Assembly: GCA_003151275.1 (NCBI GenBank)
Contig: PLXC01000127.1
Coordinates: 8,482-69,589 of the forward strand
Reading direction: 5' to 3'
From: Candidatus Melainabacteria bacterium
GTDB lineage: Bacteria > Cyanobacteriota > Vampirovibrionia > Obscuribacterales > Obscuribacteraceae
Length of the DNA: 61,108 nucleotides
The notes under the pieces are model-generated. The model was given only the letters and a program-made list of their open reading frames with translations, did not search any database and was not told the DNA's origin. A program made the position numbers and the translations under genes. This document shows, piece after piece, positions 7,943-16,962 of this stretch. The first letter of the stretch is position 1, and each line of letters begins with the position of its first letter.

Positions 7943-8986
7943 TCAAAGTGCCGCTTTTCGTTGATACAACAGCATCGAAGAAATAGCCAACCCTACGCAA
8001 GCCCATGTCAATAAAACACCGAGGTCTCTTAAATAGTCAGCAGGTGTACCAAGCATGACGCCCCTAAATGCGTCAGCTGAATAGTACATTGGAAGAGCCA
8101 ACGCGCAGAATTGTTCCCACTTGGGCATTGCCTCCACAGGTATGATGATGCCACTTGCAAACATGAGAGCAACCCCGGCGATCGACACGGTCATTGTATA
8201 AATTCTGATTGTTCGCAGCAGGCAGGCTGCAGCCAATCCAAGACACGTGAAGGAGAGGACCGAGACCAGAGTTGTTGCCACCAGTCCGGCAAAATTTGCG
8301 CCCAGAGTGAATCCATTTATTGGAGCGGTAATGCACAAGGCTATCCAGAGAACAACTGAAGCCTCGACAGTGACAGTGAAACTCTTGGCGATGATCGCTG
8401 ACTGCAAACCGTTTGGAGCCAAAATAATCTGTCTGTATGTCTTTTCCATCCACTCGTAAATCCAAGAAAAACCCAGGTTCATCGATGCCAGCACATAGCA
8501 TAAGTACGCCGCCAACCCAGGCGTGACAAAGTCTCTTAAACTTATGTTTGAAGGAAATAGCGCTGATGTGCGAAGTGGAATGCTCAACGACTTGTTTTTT
8601 TGAGTGAGAACATGCAACAGTCCCATCGAGATTTGATTGTCCACAAATGGATTATGGCCTTCGGTCAATATTTGAACGGAATCTTCTAGTGGATCCTGCG
8701 AAACATTCGCCAGAGCAACTATTTTGCCAGAAGTAACATCCTGCTTCGCTTGGTCCAAATCATCATATTTAGAAACTCTAAAACGGTGTGCTTCTTCGAG
8801 TCCATTACTCAAATCACTTATTCCTGATGGATCGAAGACACCGAAAGGAATGCTTGTTGCACCAGATAGTGTGTTTCCAACAACAGCAATTATGAGCACT
8901 GCTAGCAAAATACTTGAGATGAAATACAACGGACGCCGCGTCCATTGCAGTATATCTTTATTGATGATTGCCAGAATTTGTCGCAC
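7943..8986 (-). CDS. ABC-2 type transporter permease
   Basis: A 347-residue integral membrane protein with the ABC-2 layout: one N-terminal span (about 22-42), a large outside loop (about 45-165), then five further spans to the C-terminus. The start MRQILAIINKDILQW (amphipathic helix before the first span) is typical of NatB/YhhJ/DrrB permeases. It is 11 nt downstream of its ATPase gene, so the two form an export pump. Substrates of such pumps include drugs, sodium, polysaccharides and lipids; the MlaC-like protein encoded next suggests a lipid-like substrate here, which is inference. Confidence 0.88.
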   Translation of the reverse strand: MRQILAIINKDILQWTRRPLYFISSILLAVLIIAVVGNTLSGATSIPFGVFDPSGISDLSNGLEEAHRFRVSKYDDLDQAKQDVTSGKIVALANVSQDPLEDSVQILTEGHNPFVDNQISMGLLHVLTQKNKSLSIPLRTSALFPSNISLRDFVTPGLAAYLCYVLASMNLGFSWIYEWMEKTYRQIILAPNGLQSAIIAKSFTVTVEASVVLWIALCITAPINGFTLGANFAGLVATTLVSVLSFTCLGLAAACLLRTIRIYTMTVSIAGVALMFASGIIIPVEAMPKWEQFCALALPMYYSADAFRGVMLGTPADYLRDLGVLLTWACVGLAISSMLLYQRKAAL

Positions 8987-8997
8987 GCTTACCTAGT

Positions 8998-10038
8998 TCA
9001 TTCGTCATCCATGCCCTGTTCAACAAGTCGATCTGCATCAAGATCTGTCGCAGCTTCCACGGCAAGAAATACTTCCTCCAAAGTGGGCTCGCTGGTGGCA
9101 AATCTCGAAAATGAAATTTGCTCATTTTCAAGCCACGCTAAGACCTGATATAAGCTGCGCACCAACTTACCATCCTGAGGTTGCGCGAAAGAAATACTAT
9201 TGCGTAAAACATCTCGCCGCACTTCGACTGGAAATTTCGCCTTTAGCTTCTCGAGTTTGACGAGCAATTCGTCTTCCGCAATTTCCTGATTGAGCCGTAT
9301 AGCAATGCTGCGAATGCCCTGTATTTTGTGCCTCAGGTCATCAATTGTGCCATCTGCTACTAATTTGCCTCGTCGAAGGATACCAATTCGGTCCGACAGC
9401 AGTTCTGCCTCTTCCAAGTAATGGGTCGTGAGCAATATGGTTACACCCCGCTTGCGCAAGGCTTTGAGTGATGTCCAAATCTGCCTTCTCGACGCCGGGT
9501 CAAGCCCAACAGTTGGTTCATCCATGAACAGAACCTGCGGCTCATGCAAAAGCGCACCAGCAATACTAAGTTTACGCTGCATTCCTCCTGAGAAACTGCC
9601 GGCGATATCATTGACACGATCAGACAACCCGGCTTCGTTAAGAAGAACTTCAATACGTTGCAGCGCCTTTGTCCGAGGAATTCGATAAAGATCGGCAATA
9701 AAACTAAGGTTCTCGAACGCCGTGAGCTCACTGTAAATTGCCACATCCTGCGAAACGATGCCAAACGCTCCCTTCGTCTTTTCTGATTGCTTCACTCCAT
9801 TCAATCCACAAATAAAAAATTCACCGGCACTGGGCTTCAACAATGTAGTCAGCATATTGATGGTCGTTGTTTTTCCAGCACCATTGTCGCCGAGCAATGC
9901 ATACAGTTCGCCAGGATAGACACTCAAATTCAACTGATCAACTGATACCCGCTCGCCAAATCGCTTGGTTAAATTGATCGTCTGCAAAGACGGTTGTCGC
10001 TTTTCACTTGAGTTCGATAGTTGAGTCGGGGGCGCCAT
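8998..10038 (-). CDS. ABC transporter ATP-binding protein (DrrA/CcmA type)
   Basis: A 346-residue nucleotide-binding subunit of an ABC-2 exporter. Walker A GDNGAGKT (about 53-60), Q-loop in GIVSQDVAIY, signature FSGGMQRK, Walker B VLFMDEPT with catalytic Glu, D-loop GLDPASRR and switch His in LLTTHYLEE are all intact. After about residue 240 there is a C-terminal extension typical of the DrrA group. It starts the operon ATPase-permease-MlaC-like. About 440 nt upstream are free of long genes and should hold the promoter. Confidence 0.92.
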   Translation of the reverse strand: MAPPTQLSNSSEKRQPSLQTINLTKRFGERVSVDQLNLSVYPGELYALLGDNGAGKTTTINMLTTLLKPSAGEFFICGLNGVKQSEKTKGAFGIVSQDVAIYSELTAFENLSFIADLYRIPRTKALQRIEVLLNEAGLSDRVNDIAGSFSGGMQRKLSIAGALLHEPQVLFMDEPTVGLDPASRRQIWTSLKALRKRGVTILLTTHYLEEAELLSDRIGILRRGKLVADGTIDDLRHKIQGIRSIAIRLNQEIAEDELLVKLEKLKAKFPVEVRRDVLRNSISFAQPQDGKLVRSLYQVLAWLENEQISFSRFATSEPTLEEVFLAVEAATDLDADRLVEQGMDDE

Positions 10039-10476
10039 TTTTGTTCTCTTGGTTTTAGGAGAGTATCAGGGAACGGACCTTGACTCATGATCAGAAATCC
10101 AAGTTTTAGCATCATCACTTGAACACATCTGCTAGCTCGATATTCGGATAGTTATTATGAGCCTATTTGCTCGGACATCGGATCGTTAGTCGCAAATCAA
10201 CTGCTGTGCTCAATAAATCGACCACATTAAAAGGTGTTACCCCTCTTCCAAAGAGGGTATCCCAGTTCATGTAAACCTATATTACATCAGCATTTGCGGA
10301 CTTTCACAATTCCGGGAACGCCCAAAGGATAATGCTTTCCAGCTTCGCTTAAAGCCGCGTTTTTTGCTTAACATATTAAATGCGATGAGAAGGAAGAAGG
10401 GTACCCGATGCCCCACAAATATTGGCGGGATTTTTATCGGTTTCGTCTGCGGTCTGTTTTGGCTATCTGATTAGCG
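10039..10476. other. Intergenic region upstream of the ABC operon
   Basis: This 438-nt stretch has no long reading frame. It contains a small imperfect hairpin (CCCTCTT / AAGAGGG near 10243-10259) and one very short plus-strand ORF at its end, listed separately. I see no convincing -35/-10 pair for the ABC operon, nor a terminator for the STAS gene. Confidence 0.5.
10385..10474 (+). CDS. Possible 29-residue membrane peptide
   Basis: ATG at 10385 opens a 29-codon frame whose product starts MRRKKGTRC and ends in a hydrophobic stretch (GGIFIGFVCGLFWL). A basic start plus one span is the build of small membrane peptides and type I toxins. No ribosome site is visible, and the frame runs into the end of the convergent STAS gene, so chance is quite possible. 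Confidence 0.2.
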   Translation: MRRKKGTRCPTNIGGIFIGFVCGLFWLSD

Positions 10477-10806
10477 CTAGCAGTTTGGTCCGGTTGGTCT
10501 GCTAGGTGCCCCACAGGCACGGAGCAAGCTGTCGATATGCGCAACTTTGAAAACCTTATAAACGCTTGGGGTCAGATTCGTAAACTCGACAGTGCTTCCT
10601 AACGAATCCGAACGCAACAATAACTCTTCCAACCACTCCAACCCATCAACAGTGATGAACTTGCAGCCTGTAAAATCCAAAATCAAATTGACACCTGTTG
10701 CTAGGGTTCGATCAATACTGTCGATGCCTCGTTCGAGTGGACCGGATATTGTCAGCACTTCACTGCGCCGGTTTTCGACAGCTTGATCGCCATTCTCGCC
10801 AATCAT
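10477..10806 (-). CDS. STAS-domain (anti-anti-sigma-like) protein
   Basis: A 109-residue single-domain protein of the STAS superfamily (SpoIIAA/RsbV-like): strands LTISGPL and NLILDFTGCKFI, helix GLEWLEELLLRS, strand TVEFTNL and the final VYKVFKVAHIDSLL. In SpoIIAA the loop reads D-S-S-G and the second Ser is phosphorylated by the anti-sigma kinase; here the same place reads T-V-D-G, so that Ser is Asp. If the alignment holds, switching by phosphorylation is lost. The ATG at 10806 has GAGGAG 6 nt upstream; a TTG two codons earlier touches that site. It lies 20 nt after adhE and is likely cotranscribed. Confidence 0.8.
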   Translation of the reverse strand: MIGENGDQAVENRRSEVLTISGPLERGIDSIDRTLATGVNLILDFTGCKFITVDGLEWLEELLLRSDSLGSTVEFTNLTPSVYKVFKVAHIDSLLRACGAPSRPTGPNC

Positions 10807-10826
10807 TCTCAACTCCTCATGCTCCC

Positions 10827-13448
10827 TTAGGGACGTTCTCTTGGTGGATATGCACCGATCAGTAATTGAGCAACTTCGGTAATTAGCGGCAGAGCTGGAT
10901 TGGTGCGCATACTCATGTCTTCAAAGGTGCTCGTAACAAGTTCAACCATGCGCTGCTCATATTGATCTTGTGGCACACCAAGCTCGGCAACAGACAGAGG
11001 TTGCCCCGCGTTGCGCGCCAAATCATAAACAGCTCTTCTTAATAGCACGCACATCTTTTCCCGAGTTGGTGTTTCTCCACTCTTCGCGTTCTCGTCAGTT
11101 AATCCTAAGAACTGTGCTGCGCGTGCATATTTCTGATCTGCAACCCAGAGTGGATAAGTCGAGGTAGGCATGAATTTCCGTGGAATTTTTGAATTGTACT
11201 CAAGCGTGGATAACAGAAACACACCATTGGCTTTTCCGTGCGGTATATCAAAAGCAGCCCCCAGACTGTGAGCCAGAGCGTGATTAACACCGACAGATGC
11301 ATTACCAATTGCCATACCGGCCAAACAGGCAGCGTTGTGCAATTTATGACGCCAGAGTATATGACCAGGATTTTTCAGCGTTTCTGGCAGTGCTTCAAAG
11401 ATCAGTCGCATCGCTTCCAATGCCAATCCATCCGTGTAATCAGATGAGAATGTTGAAGCAAGAGCCTCTAACGCATGAGTCAGCGCATCAAATGCGGTAT
11501 CTACCGTGATTTCTTTGGGCATGCTCTTGGTCAAATTAGCGTCGATGATTGCCACGTTAGGCAATAAACACTCATCAACTAAGGACAGCTTTCGTTTTGA
11601 CTTGTTATCCTTAAGCACCGCAAACGGTGTCACTTCGGAACCTGTACCCGACGTGGTTGGAATCGCTACCAACTGTGTGTGCACAGTCTGAGGGAAGACC
11701 GAAATTCTGTGCCTGAAATCAAGGAAACTAACTGCCACTTCTTGCAGCTTCAAGTCTGGGTTGTCATAAAACAAACGCATGATCTTAGCCGCGTCCAATA
11801 CTGAACCGCCACCAAGCGCGATGATCGTATCAACGGGACTTTGACGCATAACGGCGACTGCCTTTTCGATCGTTGAAAAATCAGGCTCAACCCCTACATC
11901 ACTAAAAACATCAACTTTGCAATCCGACGGTAACCTTTCCAGGACCATTGAAAGATGCCCACGACGAGCAGCGGAACGCGACGTTACTACGATCGCCGAC
12001 TTTGTTTTGAGGCTGCGCAGATGGTCGATGCTACCAGGGTTTATGTAGATATTCTTGGTGGTCTGGAAGGTTAGCGTGTAATTCTTTCGCCGGGGAACCC
12101 GTTTGTAATTGATCAGATTCTTGATGCCGACATTGTCTGTGGTGATATTGCCACCACCGGTTCCACAACCGAAACTAAGAGTCGTGTTCAGGTTGTTATA
12201 AACACCACCCAATCCGCCAATTGAAGTTGGGGAATTAACAATAATGCGACCAGCGTTAATTGCATCGGCAAATCGCTCAACAACAGAATCATCTTCTGAA
12301 AATACACCGGCCGTATGCCCAGTGCCACCAGCATAATTGATATCGAGAGCGCGATTGATCCCTTCGTCCACTGAATTGACTACGACAAAACCTAGCACCG
12401 GCATCAGTTTTTCAACAGCCAGTTTGTGGTGGCGTAGGTCACCTTCTAATGGGCAAAGGAGAATTTTTGTGTACTGGTTAACTGTGATTCCGGCTTTCTC
12501 AGCAATAAAATCAGCAGACTGTCCGACCAATTTATAATTCATTCCGCCAGTGCGCGGATCTATTGCAACGTCGGCAACCTTCTTCACTTCTTCAAGCGTG
12601 CAGACATGGCAGTTCAAACGCTTGAATTCAGCCAAAAGGGACGGCGCGATTTCAGCGTCGATTACTAGTGTTTGTTCAGAAGGACATTCGGTGCCATTGT
12701 CAAAGGTCTTCGAAATGATCACGTCCATAGCAGTCGATGCATACGAAGCGGATTTGTGAATGTAGACAGGCGTGTTTCCAGATCCAACACCCAGTGCCGG
12801 CTTGCCTGAACTGGCTGCGGCTTTCACCAATTGAGTTCCGCCAGTGGCAAAAATCAAATCGACTTCCGGATGCACCATCATCAATTCTGTTTCGCGGCGT
12901 AGTCGCGGCGATTTCTCCACCCAGGTGATGAATCCTTTCGGCGCGCCGGCGGCGATTGCCGCATCATAGACAATTTTAGCGGCAAGGTTGCTGCAATCTG
13001 CAGCCATTAAGTGTGGGCTGAAGATAACACTGTTGCGGGTTTTGGCGGCTGCCAAACTTTTGAAGATTACAGTCGAAGTCGGATTTGTCACCGGCGTGAT
13101 CGCCAGAATTACGCCGACTGGCTCAGCCACTTCGACCATGTTGTCTTCGGGATACTCTTTGATGATGCCAACAGTCTTTTTGTCCTTGATCTGATGGTAA
13201 TGAAACTCTGAAGCCACGAAATTTTTGAGGATCTTGTCTTCAATCATGCCCATACGTGTTTCTTCGTGGGCGGCGATGGCCAGCTTGTGAACGTTCTCGA
13301 TGGCAGCGACGGTCATCGCTTTGACGATGTTGTCGACCTGCTCCTGGCTGTATTGAGTCCAGACGGCAGCTGAAAGACGAGCCTGGCGGACCAGGTGATT
13401 GACGCGCTCCATAAGAGCATGTTCTTGGTCTTTTATTGTTGAAGTCAT
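10827..13448 (-). CDS. adhE: Bifunctional acetaldehyde-CoA/alcohol dehydrogenase AdhE
   Basis: An 873-residue two-domain enzyme that turns acetyl-CoA to acetaldehyde and then ethanol, using NADH, and so regenerates NAD in fermentation. The N-terminal aldehyde dehydrogenase part carries the active Cys in NGTECPSEQ; the C-terminal iron-dependent alcohol dehydrogenase part shows GGGSVLDAAK, TTSGTGSEVTPFAV and the His ligands in DALTHALEA and HALAHSLG. The ATG at 13448 is preferred: MTSTIKDQEHALMERV lines up with the start of E. coli AdhE, and an earlier TTG (13565) has no ribosome site. AdhE usually forms spirosome filaments. It is followed by the STAS gene in the same direction. Confidence 0.95.
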   Translation of the reverse strand: MTSTIKDQEHALMERVNHLVRQARLSAAVWTQYSQEQVDNIVKAMTVAAIENVHKLAIAAHEETRMGMIEDKILKNFVASEFHYHQIKDKKTVGIIKEYPEDNMVEVAEPVGVILAITPVTNPTSTVIFKSLAAAKTRNSVIFSPHLMAADCSNLAAKIVYDAAIAAGAPKGFITWVEKSPRLRRETELMMVHPEVDLIFATGGTQLVKAAASSGKPALGVGSGNTPVYIHKSASYASTAMDVIISKTFDNGTECPSEQTLVIDAEIAPSLLAEFKRLNCHVCTLEEVKKVADVAIDPRTGGMNYKLVGQSADFIAEKAGITVNQYTKILLCPLEGDLRHHKLAVEKLMPVLGFVVVNSVDEGINRALDINYAGGTGHTAGVFSEDDSVVERFADAINAGRIIVNSPTSIGGLGGVYNNLNTTLSFGCGTGGGNITTDNVGIKNLINYKRVPRRKNYTLTFQTTKNIYINPGSIDHLRSLKTKSAIVVTSRSAARRGHLSMVLERLPSDCKVDVFSDVGVEPDFSTIEKAVAVMRQSPVDTIIALGGGSVLDAAKIMRLFYDNPDLKLQEVAVSFLDFRHRISVFPQTVHTQLVAIPTTSGTGSEVTPFAVLKDNKSKRKLSLVDECLLPNVAIIDANLTKSMPKEITVDTAFDALTHALEALASTFSSDYTDGLALEAMRLIFEALPETLKNPGHILWRHKLHNAACLAGMAIGNASVGVNHALAHSLGAAFDIPHGKANGVFLLSTLEYNSKIPRKFMPTSTYPLWVADQKYARAAQFLGLTDENAKSGETPTREKMCVLLRRAVYDLARNAGQPLSVAELGVPQDQYEQRMVELVTSTFEDMSMRTNPALPLITEVAQLLIGAYPPRERP

Positions 13449-13847
13449 GGCTGTCTGGTCCTTGTCGTCCGGCTCCTGAGTGTCATTTTTATAGAAACTT
13501 GGCAGACGGCTCAATCTTCCAAAGAGCCCAGGAGACCGTGCAGGCTGCACATCGACCGTTTCCAAGTGTAGGCGAAATTAGCCAATTTGCGCCAGCCGTT
13601 TACAAATATAGAATAAACCTAATATTCTTATGGAAGAAAGAAAACCAAAGTTTGCCCGCTCTGATCGGCTGAAGAGGCGTTGCAGCGCCTTTTAATAGAT
13701 TATCAAGGAATCCTCTTCTTTAACCGACATCCAAGACGAACACGTAATTTACCCCTTGGAATGTAAATAAGTTGTGACTAAAATAGCTCAGGCGATGCCG
13801 ATTTTCAAGGTTTTAATTCAGTAACCCCGCTGGGGCGAAAACATTTC
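13449..13847. other. Divergent promoter region adhE / TPR gene
   Basis: The 399-nt gap separates two divergent genes. Besides the plus-strand promoter listed separately it has an AT-rich block (13600-13640) that may hold the adhE promoter. Here CCGTTTACAA (13596-13605) matches 10 of 12 positions, in its context, of one arm of the inverted repeat at 2618-2663, perhaps a shared operator half-site. No gene-like frame is seen. Confidence 0.4.
13756..13784 (+). promoter_or_regulatory. Probable sigma-70 promoter of the TPR gene
   Basis: TTGGAA (13756-13761) and TAAAAT (13779-13784) are spaced by exactly 17 nt and match the -35 and -10 consensus at 4/6 and 5/6 positions. It lies 63 nt before the GTG start of the TPR gene. 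Confidence 0.5.
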
Positions 13848-16826
13848 GTGGCAAAAGCACACATCTCAATACCTACAGCACAAGTCCACCTGGCGAATTC
13901 AGTTTCGCTTCTGATTGGCTTAGCATTTGTGGCCCAATTGGCGCCACTACATGTGATGCCGTCGGCTGCGGCCGCGGATTTCTCAAGGGCAAAGAAAATT
14001 TTTGTACCGCCATCTCGCATACCGCGGCGGTTTGACTCGGAATCGGCGAGCAGCGAAGCTGACTCTTATTCCGCGCCAAACGACCCAGGCTACAGCACTC
14101 CATCCGCTTATACGGCGCCCAAGTCAAGCAAAACGGCTGGCAACAGATATGGCCTTATCCCGCCGCCACCGCCTTTGACGCCAACTCTACTGCCACCTGG
14201 ATTGCTCCACATGCAGGCACAGCCAGCTGAAGCGATGGCAGCTAACCCCGTGAAGGCACGTTGGTCGACAAGTGTGCAAAAAACTCTTAAGCGCGCTTCT
14301 ACTTCTCCCAAAGTGGCGTCCTTTCTCGACCGGGCCCAGACAAAAGCCCAGAATCTGATCAAAGAAGGAAAGCTAGATCAGGCTCAAGAAATGCTGAAAA
14401 GCTATGTTAAGGCACTGCCCAGAGACCCTGCCATTAAAAGCGAATTTGCCAAAGTGACCGTGCAACGAGCACAGCAATTGCTCTCCGACCAAAATATTGA
14501 CGGTGCCGCCAAGATGGCTCGCGAAGCTCTTTCAGTTCAACCACAGAATCAAGCAGCGCATACTGTGCTGGCTCAGGTCTTGAAGAAACAGGGTTTGAGC
14601 AGCGAAAGTGCCCCCGATCGAATCAAAGCTGCCAACGGTCTTCTTGCTAAGGGCAAAGTGTCTGAAGCTGAAATGGAATATCAATCGGCCAATCGCATCA
14701 AACCGGCGGCCGATGCTTACGTTGGCCTGGGAGACATCGCGCTCAAGGGCGGCGATAAGCAAAAGGCAAAAATTGAATACCAAAAGGCACTAGAGCTGGA
14801 ACCCCACTCTGGAGCTGCTTTACGGCAGATGGGCATCATTAGACTTGAACAAAGCGATGTCGTCGGCGCCAACTCTGACTTAAGCCGCGCCCTCGTTGTT
14901 AACCCGCACGACAAAGTGGCGTCGAAACATTTAATCGACCTGTGGCAAAAGCAAGTCACTCATAGCCCTGACAGCGCAAACAGCCATTTGGGACTAGCAC
15001 GCGCCCATCAATTAAGTGGCGATTTGCAGTCTGCCCAAAGCGAGTACAGAAAAGTTGTTGAAATCGATCCTAACAATGCAAATCTTCCTGCGGCGCGACA
15101 AAGTTTTAAATTAGCTCTGGCCAGACAAGAAGCTCAACGCTCTGTCGAAGCCGCCCGTGGACTTGAATCTGCCGGGGCCATCCAAGAAGCACATGCAAGA
15201 GTTTCAGAAGCAGTCAAACTTTGTCCCGGCGACAGCTCATTCAAACTCTACCAAGCGCAGTTGAGCGAAAAGCTGGGCATGAACAATGAAGCGCACGCGG
15301 CCTACATGGGAGTATTAAAGGATGACCCGGGTAATGCGGAAGCCACACAACGACTGAATGGTCTCTCCGTGGCGGCGCCCGCCCTACTCTTGCCAGGGCT
15401 AGCACCACCAATAGCACCATCTTTCAGCAATTCATTGTCCACAACTCAAGCCGGACAAGCATTCAGCGGCGGCGCACAAGAAGCACCACCGGCGATGGCG
15501 ATCAATGGCATCCCGAAAATCACACCAGTATCTTCAACGTCGCAAGTCTCAAGCATGTCAGGCTTCCTGACCAGCCTTCGCAACTACAGTGTGCAGCAAA
15601 AATATCAGTCTCAGCAAGCTGAAGACGCTGCTCACCTAGCGCTCAGGGGCCTCACGGGAGCACCGGTTGCCGCAAGCGCCGCGACCGGGCTGGACAGCGC
15701 GGTGACACAGAGCCCAGTCCTTGCTTCAGCCAGCTCAAACTTGGCCAATGTCAGCAGTCTGCTTGCCAGTATAGGTATGGCCTCGACTGGCGCAGCATCA
15801 GCAGGAGCCTCAGCACCCTCTGCGGTAGCACCACCAGCCCTCCCAGTTGCTGCTGCAACAACTGGAGCAGTGCCCGATTCCGTGGCCGCTCTGGTCGACC
15901 AAGCCGCGAGCTCAGGCAATCTGTCGAGCCTGCTTGCACAAGTTGCACCAGCTTTCAAAACCAAAAAGGTGCTGACCCAAAATGACATGACTCAGATCTA
16001 TCAACAATTACAGAAAAAATACCAGCCCAAAGCCGCTACTAGCGCCGCTAAGACTGGTACAAATGCAGCCGCAGCGCCCGCTGCAGCATCGACTGTTCAG
16101 CAAAATCTCGAAGAGCAAAATAAGCAACTTCAATCACAACTGCAACAGGCCCAGCAGCAACTCAGTGCGATGAAGGGACAACCGACTCTTACCGCAGAGA
16201 CACCGACTCCCAGCCCGTACCAATCCGGTACTCCGGAGATTGCCACCTACACTACAATCCCATCTGCCGCATCGACGACTGCAGCCGCCGCAACCATGAA
16301 CGCACCACTCTCCATTCAATCGGTCCTTCAATCTCTGCCTCCATCGGTAACGAGCTCCCAAGCCTTTCAGTCAGCAATGGCCAATCTGCCCAGTTCCGCC
16401 GCAGATCTGCAAACTTACGCTGCGAATTTGCCGCCTTCCACCCAAACAGCGCTCCAAGCCATGCTCAAACCGCCTATCGCCACACCGCGTTCTGCGTCAT
16501 CTGGATCAGTGAGACTTGAATTGGAGGGTGTCAAACCATCACCGCTGGATATCAAATTGAAAGTGGTATTGCGCAACGATCAGAAGATAGCTTTGAACGT
16601 GCCCTCTTCGACTCGAGCCATCATCAGAATGAGGGGTGAGCCACAGCGCGTCGTCAAAATCACATTCCCGGCAAAGAACGTACCGCCCAATGGCGAGATG
16701 CATGGTGTCATTAAAGTGCCAGGGCACAACTTGAGTCCTGCCGCTGATTTGTTCATTCCGAACATGCTGCCAGGACAAGGAATCGATCGCGACTTACATT
16801 TGACCGTGCCGATTTCATTAAAGTAA
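13848..16826 (+). CDS. Large exported TPR protein
   Basis: A 992-residue protein starting at GTG 13848, with a signal peptide ending near PSAAAADF. Residues 45-125 are Pro/Ser-rich. From about 160 to 500 there are TPR units (for example AYVGLGDIALKGGDKQKAK, then LELEPHSGAAL), interrupted by two longer helical spacers. Residues 505-720 are low-complexity Ala/Ser/Pro; a short Gln-rich coiled coil (LEEQNKQLQSQLQQAQQQL) lies near 750; a further Ala/Ser/Pro stretch follows. The last about 110 residues (880-992) form a strand-rich domain resembling an immunoglobulin-like or adaptin-ear-like fold. TPR arrays bind proteins; a role as an envelope scaffold is an inference. No ribosome site stands out. 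Confidence 0.85.
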   Translation: MAKAHISIPTAQVHLANSVSLLIGLAFVAQLAPLHVMPSAAAADFSRAKKIFVPPSRIPRRFDSESASSEADSYSAPNDPGYSTPSAYTAPKSSKTAGNRYGLIPPPPPLTPTLLPPGLLHMQAQPAEAMAANPVKARWSTSVQKTLKRASTSPKVASFLDRAQTKAQNLIKEGKLDQAQEMLKSYVKALPRDPAIKSEFAKVTVQRAQQLLSDQNIDGAAKMAREALSVQPQNQAAHTVLAQVLKKQGLSSESAPDRIKAANGLLAKGKVSEAEMEYQSANRIKPAADAYVGLGDIALKGGDKQKAKIEYQKALELEPHSGAALRQMGIIRLEQSDVVGANSDLSRALVVNPHDKVASKHLIDLWQKQVTHSPDSANSHLGLARAHQLSGDLQSAQSEYRKVVEIDPNNANLPAARQSFKLALARQEAQRSVEAARGLESAGAIQEAHARVSEAVKLCPGDSSFKLYQAQLSEKLGMNNEAHAAYMGVLKDDPGNAEATQRLNGLSVAAPALLLPGLAPPIAPSFSNSLSTTQAGQAFSGGAQEAPPAMAINGIPKITPVSSTSQVSSMSGFLTSLRNYSVQQKYQSQQAEDAAHLALRGLTGAPVAASAATGLDSAVTQSPVLASASSNLANVSSLLASIGMASTGAASAGASAPSAVAPPALPVAAATTGAVPDSVAALVDQAASSGNLSSLLAQVAPAFKTKKVLTQNDMTQIYQQLQKKYQPKAATSAAKTGTNAAAAPAAASTVQQNLEEQNKQLQSQLQQAQQQLSAMKGQPTLTAETPTPSPYQSGTPEIATYTTIPSAASTTAAAATMNAPLSIQSVLQSLPPSVTSSQAFQSAMANLPSSAADLQTYAANLPPSTQTALQAMLKPPIATPRSASSGSVRLELEGVKPSPLDIKLKVVLRNDQKIALNVPSSTRAIIRMRGEPQRVVKITFPAKNVPPNGEMHGVIKVPGHNLSPAADLFIPNMLPGQGIDRDLHLTVPISLK

Positions 16827-16962
16827 GTCGAGCCAATACCAGGCTTTTTCCTAGTACCTATTGATACCCAGTCATGATACGGTCGATTTAAGTTGGGCAG
16901 AAATTGCTGCAGCCGATCAGCGAGAATTATTTCGACAGACCAAACTCGGACGTTGCTTTGAA

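Noticed and set aside
8073..8501. His/Cys-rich minus-strand frame within the ABC permease gene
   Set aside because: Out-of-frame shadow; the permease frame is continuous with a full membrane pattern.
13449..13565. Longer TTG start for adhE
   Set aside because: No ribosome site, and the ATG at 13448 aligns with the known AdhE N-terminus.
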